Source: an uncultured cyanobacterium (GTDB lineage Bacteria > Cyanobacteriota > Cyanobacteriia > PCC-6307 > Cyanobiaceae). Taken from it: a stretch of DNA of 10,080 nt. Under the pieces are notes generated by a model. The model was not told the origin of the DNA. It did not search any database and saw nothing but the letters and a program-made list of their open reading frames with translations. The stretch spans positions 1 to 10,080 of the forward strand of contig CAIKWV010000238.1 of the NCBI GenBank assembly GCA_903831165.1, given 5' to 3'. Position 1 is the first letter of the stretch, and each line of letters opens with the position of its first letter. The position numbers and the translations under genes were made by a program. This document shows, piece after piece, positions 1 through 7,103 of this stretch.

Positions 1-960
1 CGCCTCCAGCAGACTCCAGGAAAGGGCATAGGGATAGGTGAGATAGACGTGGGCGGCACTCACCTGAAAGATGCCGATCAACTGCTCATACTCGACCCTG
101 CCAAGGAAGTGAATCCGCTGCAGATCGAGCTGATCCTGCAGCTCTTCCAGCAAAGCGCCTTGATGGCCACCGGGATGAGCACTGGCCGGCCCATATCCCT
201 TGCCGTTTTCGCCGACGATGATCACCTGGACGCTGGCATGGCACTGCTGCAACAGCGCCACGGCGCGCATCATCGTGGGGAAGCCTCGCAGCGGCTCCAG
301 ATGGCGGCTGCAGTAGGTCACGACCGGATCCCCGGGACGCAGCAGCAGCTCAGGCCCCAGCACCAGGCAGCGCTCCGGATAGGGGCCGAGGAGCTTGGTG
401 TCCACCCCCTCATGGATCACATGAAAATTCTGGCGCAGATGGGAGGGGAAGGTGTTGAGCTGATAGTGCGTGGGGCAGATAAGCGCATCACTGTCGGCAA
501 TGGCCGACAGCGACAGCAGATTGAGATGGTGCATCGAGATCAGCAGCTCGCCGGGCACCGGCCCCAGGCTCTGATCGAAGCCGTAGCCCATCACTCGCGC
601 TGATCCAAACAGCTCGGGATAGGCCACCAGTCGCTGCTCAGGCCAGACATCACGCAGATAGAGACCCTCCCCCCAACTGCTGTGGAACAACACGGCATCG
701 GCGATCCAACCCTGCTCACGCAGCAGCAGGCTCGCCCTCAACACCTGCTGGGCCCGGCGCAGGGCCAGCTCGATATGGCGATCGCTGCCGGGCCAGTCGG
801 GCATCAGCTCGTCGATGCCGTAGAGCCCGTAGGTGAGCCCCTCGGGCATGACTCCCTGACGGCGCCCGATCGCCACCACATCGTGGCCACGCTCGATCAG
901 CACACCACTCAACTGGCGAAACTGGCCTGGAAAATTCTGATGGATCAGCAGGATCCGCAT
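1..960 (-). CDS. Glycosyltransferase family 4 (group 1), 3' end cut by window edge
   Basis: A continuous minus-strand frame of 320 codons starts at ATG 960-958 and runs off the left edge without a stop. Transfers a sugar from a nucleotide-sugar donor, acting in the cytosol or at the inner membrane; acceptor unknown. The N-terminus has the HQNFPGQFR motif (residues 7-15) typical of the Glyco_trans_4_3 N-domain, followed by the Rossmann-like first half. Residues ~208-320 form the start of the GT-B C-terminal domain, with the RHLEPLRGFPTMMRA stretch (219-233), the VIIVG strand (246-250), and a YPYALSWSLLEA segment (309-320) that normally leads into the donor-binding Glu region. The last codon here falls within that motif, so perhaps 70-100 residues are missing (inference). 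A GGAAG sequence 2 bases before the ATG is a possible but very close ribosome site. It is divergent from the 1152-2300 gene. It could decorate a surface polysaccharide or a secreted protein; the sequence does not say which. Confidence 0.93.
   Translation of the reverse strand, partial: MRILLIHQNFPGQFRQLSGVLIERGHDVVAIGRRQGVMPEGLTYGLYGIDELMPDWPGSDRHIELALRRAQQVLRASLLLREQGWIADAVLFHSSWGEGLYLRDVWPEQRLVAYPELFGSARVMGYGFDQSLGPVPGELLISMHHLNLLSLSAIADSDALICPTHYQLNTFPSHLRQNFHVIHEGVDTKLLGPYPERCLVLGPELLLRPGDPVVTYCSRHLEPLRGFPTMMRAVALLQQCHASVQVIIVGENGKGYGPASAHPGGHQGALLEELQDQLDLQRIHFLGRVEYEQLIGIFQVSAAHVYLTYPYALSWSLLEA
778..785. repeat. HIP1 octamer (GCGATCGC)
   Basis: One exact copy of the palindromic octamer GCGATCGC, the highly iterated palindrome of many cyanobacteria, lies inside the glycosyltransferase gene. 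It was the only copy found by eye in the window, consistent with a lineage that is not HIP1-rich. It has no known local role. Confidence 0.8.
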
Positions 961-1151
961 CGCTTCCGCGCGTAACCTGAAGGTGCTTCAACCTGCCTCA
1001 GCAAGGCTGCCGTACGGTCGCGACGTCCGGAAGCAGAGCGCAGGAACCTCCCTCGAACCAGATCCAGGGCCATCTCCGATTTTCGGGATGCCATGGTGTC
1101 CTCGGGTGGACGTTCCATCATGGCCCGTGATGCCCCCTTCAGCCCTCCCGA
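961..1151. promoter_or_regulatory. Divergent intergenic region between glycosyltransferase and duplicated-module gene
   Basis: This 191-base spacer must hold the promoters of both diverging genes if each is transcribed on its own. I see no convincing -10/-35 pair, no transcription-factor palindrome and no conserved RNA gene. A short GAAG-GTG-CTTC inverted repeat and two copies of AACCT lie at its left end (about 975-992). Frames open through it are not gene-like. Confidence 0.4.
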
Positions 1152-2300
1152 GTGTCGATGTTCCGCCGTCTGCTGAATCGCCTGTACCGCGGGTCAGGCC
1201 CCACGGCCGCGGGGGTCAACCTGGTGACGGAAGACGGCCCCGCCCTGCTGCCGCCGCCTGGAAACATCGGCATCGGCGAGGCGCCCCGATCGATGGCCTG
1301 GACTGTTTCGAGGCTCGATCGCATCATCCGCCGCGCCAACGCCAATCCTGGGGATAGCCAGTGCCAGCTGGAGGCCCGCCATGCCCGTCATTGCCTGTCG
1401 AAATTCTGGTTACAAGCGCCGATTGATCAGCTGGAACAGCTGTACGCCGGACCGATCGGAGAGGCCTATCGCCTGGTGCTCCGGGGGCCGCTCAGCATCC
1501 AGCCCCTCTCCGGCGACGAAACCAGCTGGAAGCAAGGCCTGGCCCAGCAACTGGAAACCAACTTTGACGCCCCCGAGCGGCTCAACCTGCTGCTGGCCGT
1601 GATGACGTACTGCGCGCCCGGGAAGATGCAGCTCAGTGAACCGGGCGAAAGTCTGCCTCGCTGGCTGCTGAGTGACTACGTCGCCTGCTTCGCCCCCGAA
1701 CTGGCCGCCGACCTGGGTCTGCCGATCGGGTTGCTCGACCAGCCCGGCCCACCCCTCAGCGGCGACGGCAACCCGATCAGCTCCAGCACGCCTCAGGGCC
1801 CCACCGTCGCTCCCGTCGCCAGGCCCGAACCGGTTGCCTTGCCCCGACTGATTGAAGGCTCCGGCGCCGAAGCTTTCAATCAGTTCCAGGATGAGGAGTT
1901 CGTCAACCGCATGGTGGGCTTGATCAACCTCTATGTGATCGATCGCAGCGACAGCGACGTGCAGCTGGAGCTGCGCCGACTGCGGCGCCTGATCGGGCAG
2001 ATCTGGCTCGATGTCTCTTCAGCCAGCCTCGAAGCCCTCGATCGCACCAGTCTGGGCATGATCTATCGATCGTTACTCGCCAGCAACTTCGGGGCCGAGC
2101 CCCTGCATCCGGACGATCGCCAGGTCTGCGAGCAGCTCACCGCCGCCGCCGTTGACATGGAGCATCCCGCCATGGCCCAGGCCCTGCTGGCGGTGATGTC
2201 CTTCCTGCCCCAGGGCAAGATGCGCCTGGGTCCCGGGCAGAACCGGTTGCCCCTGTGGTTGCGCGAATCCTTCAACAGCCTGGCGGGCCTGCGCCGCTGA
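1152..2300 (+). CDS. Unrecognised protein with two copies of a ~130-residue helical module
   Basis: The product is 382 residues if started at GTG 1152; an in-frame ATG two codons later (1158) is an equally good start and no Shine-Dalgarno decides between them. There is no signal peptide or membrane segment, so it is probably cytoplasmic. Residues ~51-180 and ~250-377 are diverged copies of one module: both carry LLAVM(T/S)(Y/F), then GKM(Q/R)L, then LP(R/L)WL near the module end, and similar earlier segments (FWLQAPIDQLEQLYAGPIGEAYR against IWLDVSSASLEALDRTSLGMIYR). A Pro/Ser/Gly-rich linker (~190-235) joins them. I do not recognise the family or any catalytic motif; it looks mostly alpha-helical. 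It converges on the secretion operon and diverges from the glycosyltransferase. High GC and coding-like third-position bias match the flanking genes. Confidence 0.85.
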   Translation: MSMFRRLLNRLYRGSGPTAAGVNLVTEDGPALLPPPGNIGIGEAPRSMAWTVSRLDRIIRRANANPGDSQCQLEARHARHCLSKFWLQAPIDQLEQLYAGPIGEAYRLVLRGPLSIQPLSGDETSWKQGLAQQLETNFDAPERLNLLLAVMTYCAPGKMQLSEPGESLPRWLLSDYVACFAPELAADLGLPIGLLDQPGPPLSGDGNPISSSTPQGPTVAPVARPEPVALPRLIEGSGAEAFNQFQDEEFVNRMVGLINLYVIDRSDSDVQLELRRLRRLIGQIWLDVSSASLEALDRTSLGMIYRSLLASNFGAEPLHPDDRQVCEQLTAAAVDMEHPAMAQALLAVMSFLPQGKMRLGPGQNRLPLWLRESFNSLAGLRR

Positions 2301-2315
2301 CACGCATCAAGGTGG

Positions 2316-2338
2316 CAACCGAGTCAGCCGTTCGGTTG
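2316..2338. terminator. Possible bidirectional terminator hairpin
   Basis: A perfect 6-bp inverted repeat, CAACCG (2316-2321) and CGGTTG (2333-2338), with an 11-base loop lies in the 50-base gap between two convergent genes. That position suits a transcription end for both. No T-run follows on either strand, so it is not a standard intrinsic terminator. Confidence 0.35.
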
Positions 2339-2350
2339 AAGCCGTCCGGT

Positions 2351-2638
2351 TCATCGATGAAACTCATGCCAGGCGAGGAGATAGCCGAGATAGGCCACCG
2401 GTGGTACCAGCAGCACCGGCAACAGGGCATAGGCCGAGAGATGGGGCTGGCCGATCAACAGGGGCAGCAGACACAACAAGCCATAGAAAAGCAAAATCAA
2501 CACCATCTGATGCCGCCGCTGCCGCAACCAGGCCGCGATTCGCATGCGGCGAATGTGCCAGGCGCGGCGACCTCGCTCTGCGGGGGGAACATGGCGCCAC
2601 CAGGGATGGTTTCGCGGACTGAAGTGGCGCTGGTTCAT
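2351..2638 (-). CDS. Small two-helix membrane protein, last gene of the secretion operon
   Basis: A 95-residue protein starting at ATG 2638, two bases after the HlyD-family stop codon, which implies co-transcription and translational coupling; there is no clear ribosome site of its own. The first ~44 residues are strongly basic and aromatic (many Arg, His and Trp), followed by two predicted membrane helices at about 45-62 and 69-90 with a short GQPHL loop, and a short HEFHR tail. The basic N-terminus suggests a hairpin with both ends in the cytoplasm (positive-inside rule). I recognise no family. Its place in the operon suggests an accessory or regulatory subunit of the exporter, but that rests on context only. 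The frame on the opposite strand (2255-2671) lacks such features and is less likely to be coding. Confidence 0.72.
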   Translation of the reverse strand: MNQRHFSPRNHPWWRHVPPAERGRRAWHIRRMRIAAWLRQRRHQMVLILLFYGLLCLLPLLIGQPHLSAYALLPVLLVPPVAYLGYLLAWHEFHR

Positions 2639-2640
2639 GC

Positions 2641-4107
2641 TCAGCGAACCCGCTCGAGATTGAGGCGTTGATTTTCGAGATAACCGCTGATGATGTTGAT
2701 ATAGCGGCGTTGCCTCAAGCTGATATCTGCTGTCAAAGACATGCCCGCCTGCAACGGAATCGCCTTGTGCTCAAGCAACAGACTCTGGCGCCCGAGCTTC
2801 AGCACTGCCGGGAAATAGAGACCCTGGGCATCGTTACCAAGGGTTTGCCCCATCTCGCTGGGTGAAAGGGCATCCGAACCGATGCTGGCCACGGTGGCGG
2901 CGATGCGGCCGTAGTCATTGGCGGGAAAGGTATCCAGAGCGATGTCAGCCCTCTGACCGACACGCACAAAGCCGATGACCGTATTGGGAAGGTAAACCTT
3001 GGCCTGCAGAGCATCATCGGGAACGATCTTCATCACCGGCTTGCTGGCATCCTGCTGAACGGGTTGAACCACGCTGCCCGGACCAACGGTGATATCAAAA
3101 ACCTGGCCGCGGGCAGGAGCAGTCAACACCCCATACCGGATGCGTTGACGAGCCTGACTGATGTCGCGATCGAGCTCGGCGATGCGACTGAGATTGTCCT
3201 CGATGCGCTTGCGCAGATCAACACCGGGCAGTGCCTGGCTACCGGTCAATACCGCCTGAAGCCTGGAAATCTCCCGTTCCTCGACACTGCGCTCGGACTG
3301 AAGTTCCTGCACCTTGGTGGTGGCCTCCAGCACCTGCACCTCGCTGACGGCACCGGAATCCCGCAGATCCCGGAAGCGGTTGGCCACGTTTTCCGCCGTC
3401 GCCAGGGTCGCCAGCAGGCCGCGCAGTCGGGCCTCACTTTTGAGAAGCTCCTGTTGCGCCACCTGGCGGCGGCTCTGCAGATCACTTTCCTGGCTGGCCA
3501 GTTGGCGCCGTTGGTTGGGAGTGAGTCCACGACCATCCACCTCACCGAGGCTGGCTCGGTAAATCTGGATTTCATTGAGCAACTGGGCGCGCACGGACTG
3601 GGCTGCCTTGAGAGAGCTGCGGGCCTCCTGCAGATCAAAGCGCAGCAACGCCTGGCCTTTGTTGACCCGTTGCCCCTCCGTGACCAGAACCGCCTCCACC
3701 TGGCCCGGCACCGCTGCATCGATGCGCTTGACACTGGAGATGGGCTGGAGCTTGCCCTGGACGGCCACGGTTTCATTCAAGGGAGCGACAAAGGCCCAGG
3801 TCACGAGAGCACCGGTGATGGCCACAGCGCTCCAGACCATCACCGAGGAACTCAGACCGCTTTTGCGCAGCAACACCGTCTGACTGAACTGCCATTCCTG
3901 CAGCGCGGGGTCGTGGCCAGGCTGCTGCCCCTGACGCAACAGCGCACTGGCGGCTGGCGTACCGTCGTGATCCTCCAGCAACTCCACTTTCACGGGCACG
4001 AGCGTGGCATCGGGCCGAGGCTGTTGACTCGGACGGCCTCGCAGAGGAGCCACCAGAAAATCGATGGCCAGATGCAGACGTTTCCGCAAAGAGAGACGAC
4101 GTGACAT
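2641..4107 (-). CDS. HlyD-family periplasmic adaptor (membrane fusion protein) of type I secretion
   Basis: The product is 488 residues, a usual HlyD length. This adaptor is anchored in the inner membrane and links the ABC exporter to a TolC-like outer-membrane channel. Order of parts: a cytoplasmic N-terminus (~1-85), one membrane helix (~88-108, ending in WAFVAPLNE), the first half of a lipoyl/barrel-sandwich domain (~115-157, with VQGKLQPISSVKRIDAAVPG and VTEGQRVNKGQALLRFD), a long coiled-coil hairpin (~158-325, rich in Gln, Glu, Arg and Leu), the second lipoyl half (~326-350, LTAPARGQVFDITVGPGSVV), a beta-barrel domain (~355-440), and a C-terminal MSLTADISLRQR segment typical of the family. 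The start ATG shares its A with the exporter's TGA stop (TGATG), with a strong GGAGG ten bases upstream. No TolC-type gene is in the window, so the outer-membrane partner must be elsewhere. Confidence 0.95.
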   Translation of the reverse strand: MSRRLSLRKRLHLAIDFLVAPLRGRPSQQPRPDATLVPVKVELLEDHDGTPAASALLRQGQQPGHDPALQEWQFSQTVLLRKSGLSSSVMVWSAVAITGALVTWAFVAPLNETVAVQGKLQPISSVKRIDAAVPGQVEAVLVTEGQRVNKGQALLRFDLQEARSSLKAAQSVRAQLLNEIQIYRASLGEVDGRGLTPNQRRQLASQESDLQSRRQVAQQELLKSEARLRGLLATLATAENVANRFRDLRDSGAVSEVQVLEATTKVQELQSERSVEEREISRLQAVLTGSQALPGVDLRKRIEDNLSRIAELDRDISQARQRIRYGVLTAPARGQVFDITVGPGSVVQPVQQDASKPVMKIVPDDALQAKVYLPNTVIGFVRVGQRADIALDTFPANDYGRIAATVASIGSDALSPSEMGQTLGNDAQGLYFPAVLKLGRQSLLLEHKAIPLQAGMSLTADISLRQRRYINIISGYLENQRLNLERVR

Positions 4108-7103
4108 CAGCTCAACCCCTCCAGATTCTGACTCTTGTAAAGGGCGTAATACCAGCCCTGCAACGCCATCAACTCGTCATGACTACCGGTTTCCATCACA
4201 GCGCCGCGATCCATCAGCACGATCTGGTCGGCCGGTCGGACGGTACTGAGACGATGGGTGATGAAGAACACCGTACGGCCGCGAAACGCCTCAAACAGAT
4301 TGCGGCAAAGCTCCCGTTCCGTGCGGGCGTCCAGGGCACTGGTGGCCTCATCAAAAATCAACATGCGCGGATTCTGTAGCACCGCCCGGGCAATCGCCAG
4401 ACGCTGGCGTTGGCCACCAGAGAGGCCGGCGCCACGCTCCCCGACACTGGAGTTGTAGCCCTGGGGCATGTCCATGATGAAATCGTGAGCACAAGCAATA
4501 CGAGTGGCACGAATCATCTCTTCCACGGTGGCATCGGGTTTGACTAACAACAGGTTTTCGCGAATGGTGCCATCAAACAGCAGACTGTCCTGGGGCACGA
4601 CCCCCACCTGACGGCGCAACGAATACAGCTCAACCTTGCTGACATCAAAACCATCAATCAACACTTTTCCTTCCAGGGGTCGATAAAAGCGTGGCAGAAG
4701 TTTGAGAACGGTGCTTTTACCACTACCTGAGCCGCCGACCATGCCGACAAAGCTACCGGCAGGAATGTCAAGATTAATACCCTGCAGAACCAACGGACCT
4801 TCTTCGGCAAAGCGGAAGCTGACATTCTCCAGCCTGACGTGGCCGCGAACAGGCGGCATGGGGATGTTGGTGGCCTCCTGATCAGACTGTTCGGTAGGAC
4901 GGTCAACCACATCACTGATCATCTGAAGCTGTCGCGTTGTGATGCGGAACTGCTGCCATGTCTGAACAAGTTGAACCAGTGGCCGCGATATGTATCCGGA
5001 AATGATGCGAAATGCGATGAATGAACCCAGCGTCAACTGATTCTGCATCACCAACCAGATACCGAATCCAATGACGAGCAAGCCATTGAGGTCATTGATA
5101 AAAGTGGCGACATTATTAATTGACTCAATCGTGAGCTTGAGCTTAAAATCTTCGCCAATAAACTTAGAGTACCGGTTCAAAAATTCCCAGCGCGTTCTTG
5201 TTTCAGCATTTTGAGACTTGATTGTCTGAATACCAGTCAACGACTCATTCAAAAAAGAGTATGTCTTGACCGACTCATGGATGGAGCGACGAATCTGACC
5301 TTCAAACATCGGGCCGCTGACAATGGCAACCAGCAACAACAACGGCACCGTACTCAGAGCGACAAGCGTGAGCAGGGGACTGATCAGCAGCAGAATGAAT
5401 ACATATAGAATCGTAAAAAGAAAATCAACGACTGTCGTCAAAGACTGGCCGACTAAAAATTCCCGCAGGCGATCGAGCATATTGAAATAATATGATATCT
5501 GACCAACCGGTCGAGAATCAAAAAATCCCTGAGGCAATCGCACCAGTTGATCAAGGATCGTCGACTTACTATCATGATCCACGCGGTTGGCAACTTGAGA
5601 AAAGATATATGTTCTCAAAGTTCGAACAACTGCGGCTGCAAAGCCAGCCAACAAGAGAAGGGCTGAAATACTGATTAAAGCGCTGATGTTACGAGTGCGC
5701 GCCACCTGATCGATCAGGACCTGCAAGCCAAGGGGTGTGACCAGGGCCAGAAGATTGACCACCAGTGAAGCCGCCAAAACCTCCAGCAGTTCGCGGCGAT
5801 GGGGGCGTATATAGGGCAAGAACCAGCCCCAACCGAAGCGGGCCTCCATGCTGTCAAGCCGTCGTTCCAGCAACAGCAATTCGACAAGACCACTGTCATC
5901 CAACTCGAGATCTGCCGGCGGCAAATGCAGCGGACCTAATTCGGGATCAAGAATACGAAGCAAGCCTTCATCATCCACCCCATCCAGCAACACCAATTGT
6001 TGGTGTTGCTCCAACACAGCGGGAGTGGGCACACGATGCAACCTGTCCAGCGGCACCTTTGTCATGATCACCCGCAGCCCGAGATAATCAAGCATTTGAC
6101 CGGCATTGACCAGATTCAATCGCTTCTGTTGACGGAGGATTGCCTCAATGAAGTCACGCAGACTGTCCCGATTAAGCGGCAGATTGAAGTAGCGAGCCAC
6201 AGCGGTCGCTATGGCCATTGGCACCGCGTCAGCACCACTCGCCCGGGGCATCGAGAGGCTTCCACCGCTGGAAGACCTGGGAGCAACGGGTAATGAATAG
6301 GGCGCCGCTGCCACCACAGCCATGCTGCTCTCCGGGGGCGGTGAAATCAGCTCAGAGGCTTGAGAATCGACGACGGCCAAGGGTTGGCTCGCCAGGTTGG
6401 GAGCTTCGGGAAGCCCAATCAGACGCAGCCAGGGCGTCGAATGGGTCCCTGAAATTGTCGGCCAGGAGTCGGCTGGTTTCCACCGCGTGGCCAGCGGAGC
6501 TCCGCTACTGAAAAGCCAGAGAAGATCCGAGCGCGGATCAACAGGAGGCGTGGAGCTGGAGACCTGGCTGATCAAGCCGACGGCCAAGTCCCGGTTCAGC
6601 CAATCATCCAGGAAAGGGGCATAGGCAGGCGCGTGTTTGACATGCTCACTGAGAAGCTGATAGAGCTCAGAATGGGGTAGTTGCCGGTGAAACCAGCTCG
6701 CAAAGACAGAATGCGATTCAAGCAGCTGTAGAAAGCAATCAGCGGGAAGCTCCAGCAGCTTTCCTGCACCCATCGCTCTTACATACTCGCAGGGGCGCCG
6801 GCGAACCAAGCCACACCAACCCAGCAGAGAACCAGGTCCGACTCGATCAATCGTACGGGCACTGACGACACCGAAGGTCGGCTCCAGCAGCCGCAACTGA
6901 CCCTGCAGTAAGCAATACACCGATGTGGGCAGAACATTCGGCTCCAGCAGTGTTTGGCCTAGGCGAAAATCACGTTCCACCAAGCTTGAACCAAGTTGCG
7001 CCAGTACGTCAGCAGGCAATCCGTTGAATGGGACGAATTGTTCCAACAGCCGCGAAGCATCGGCAGGCGAAGCCGAAGAAAAATCGGGGGTCGACGAGGT
7101 CAT
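4107..7103 (-). CDS. Type I secretion ABC exporter with cNMP-binding-like and degenerate C39-like domains
   Basis: A 998-residue half-transporter that powers export of a polypeptide through the inner membrane. Order: a Crp-like cNMP-binding fold (~20-145); a Pro/Ser-rich linker (~150-283); a C39-like domain (~284-425); six-helix ABC membrane domain (~435-730); nucleotide-binding domain (~755-998). The ATPase set is intact: Walker A GGSGSGKST (790-798), Q-loop Gln838, signature LSGGQ (894-898), Walker B MLIFDE (914-919), SALD D-loop (922-925), His950. The C39-like domain lacks the catalytic Cys (SGADAVPMA around 289-297) and the active-site His (QQLVLL around 368-373), so it should not cleave a leader peptide; like HlyB's it may bind substrate. 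The cNMP-like domain has GSLLG (91-95) instead of the Gly-Glu-Leu-Ala phosphate-cassette motif, so cyclic-nucleotide binding is doubtful. Domain order resembles the cyanobacterial HlyB/HetC-type exporters. The membrane-domain part is distinctly AT-rich. Confidence 0.95.
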   Translation of the reverse strand: MTSSTPDFSSASPADASRLLEQFVPFNGLPADVLAQLGSSLVERDFRLGQTLLEPNVLPTSVYCLLQGQLRLLEPTFGVVSARTIDRVGPGSLLGWCGLVRRRPCEYVRAMGAGKLLELPADCFLQLLESHSVFASWFHRQLPHSELYQLLSEHVKHAPAYAPFLDDWLNRDLAVGLISQVSSSTPPVDPRSDLLWLFSSGAPLATRWKPADSWPTISGTHSTPWLRLIGLPEAPNLASQPLAVVDSQASELISPPPESSMAVVAAAPYSLPVAPRSSSGGSLSMPRASGADAVPMAIATAVARYFNLPLNRDSLRDFIEAILRQQKRLNLVNAGQMLDYLGLRVIMTKVPLDRLHRVPTPAVLEQHQQLVLLDGVDDEGLLRILDPELGPLHLPPADLELDDSGLVELLLLERRLDSMEARFGWGWFLPYIRPHRRELLEVLAASLVVNLLALVTPLGLQVLIDQVARTRNISALISISALLLLAGFAAAVVRTLRTYIFSQVANRVDHDSKSTILDQLVRLPQGFFDSRPVGQISYYFNMLDRLREFLVGQSLTTVVDFLFTILYVFILLLISPLLTLVALSTVPLLLLVAIVSGPMFEGQIRRSIHESVKTYSFLNESLTGIQTIKSQNAETRTRWEFLNRYSKFIGEDFKLKLTIESINNVATFINDLNGLLVIGFGIWLVMQNQLTLGSFIAFRIISGYISRPLVQLVQTWQQFRITTRQLQMISDVVDRPTEQSDQEATNIPMPPVRGHVRLENVSFRFAEEGPLVLQGINLDIPAGSFVGMVGGSGSGKSTVLKLLPRFYRPLEGKVLIDGFDVSKVELYSLRRQVGVVPQDSLLFDGTIRENLLLVKPDATVEEMIRATRIACAHDFIMDMPQGYNSSVGERGAGLSGGQRQRLAIARAVLQNPRMLIFDEATSALDARTERELCRNLFEAFRGRTVFFITHRLSTVRPADQIVLMDRGAVMETGSHDELMALQGWYYALYKSQNLEGLS
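4116..4122 (-). promoter_or_regulatory. Ribosome binding site of the HlyD-family gene
   Basis: GGAGGGG on the minus strand lies inside the last codons of the ABC exporter, with 10 bases between its GGAGG core and the HlyD-family ATG. Together with the TGATG stop/start junction it supports this start and coupled translation. Confidence 0.75.

Noticed and set aside
49..603. 184-codon plus-strand frame at the left end
   Set aside because: It lies opposite the GT4 gene, whose HQNFPGQFR and EPLRGFP motifs are unmistakable.
3064..4104. A 346-codon plus-strand open frame opposite the HlyD-family gene
   Set aside because: It is antisense to a clear HlyD protein with all its domains; the translation is a low-information His/Gln/Leu-rich sequence, as expected of a high-GC reverse frame.
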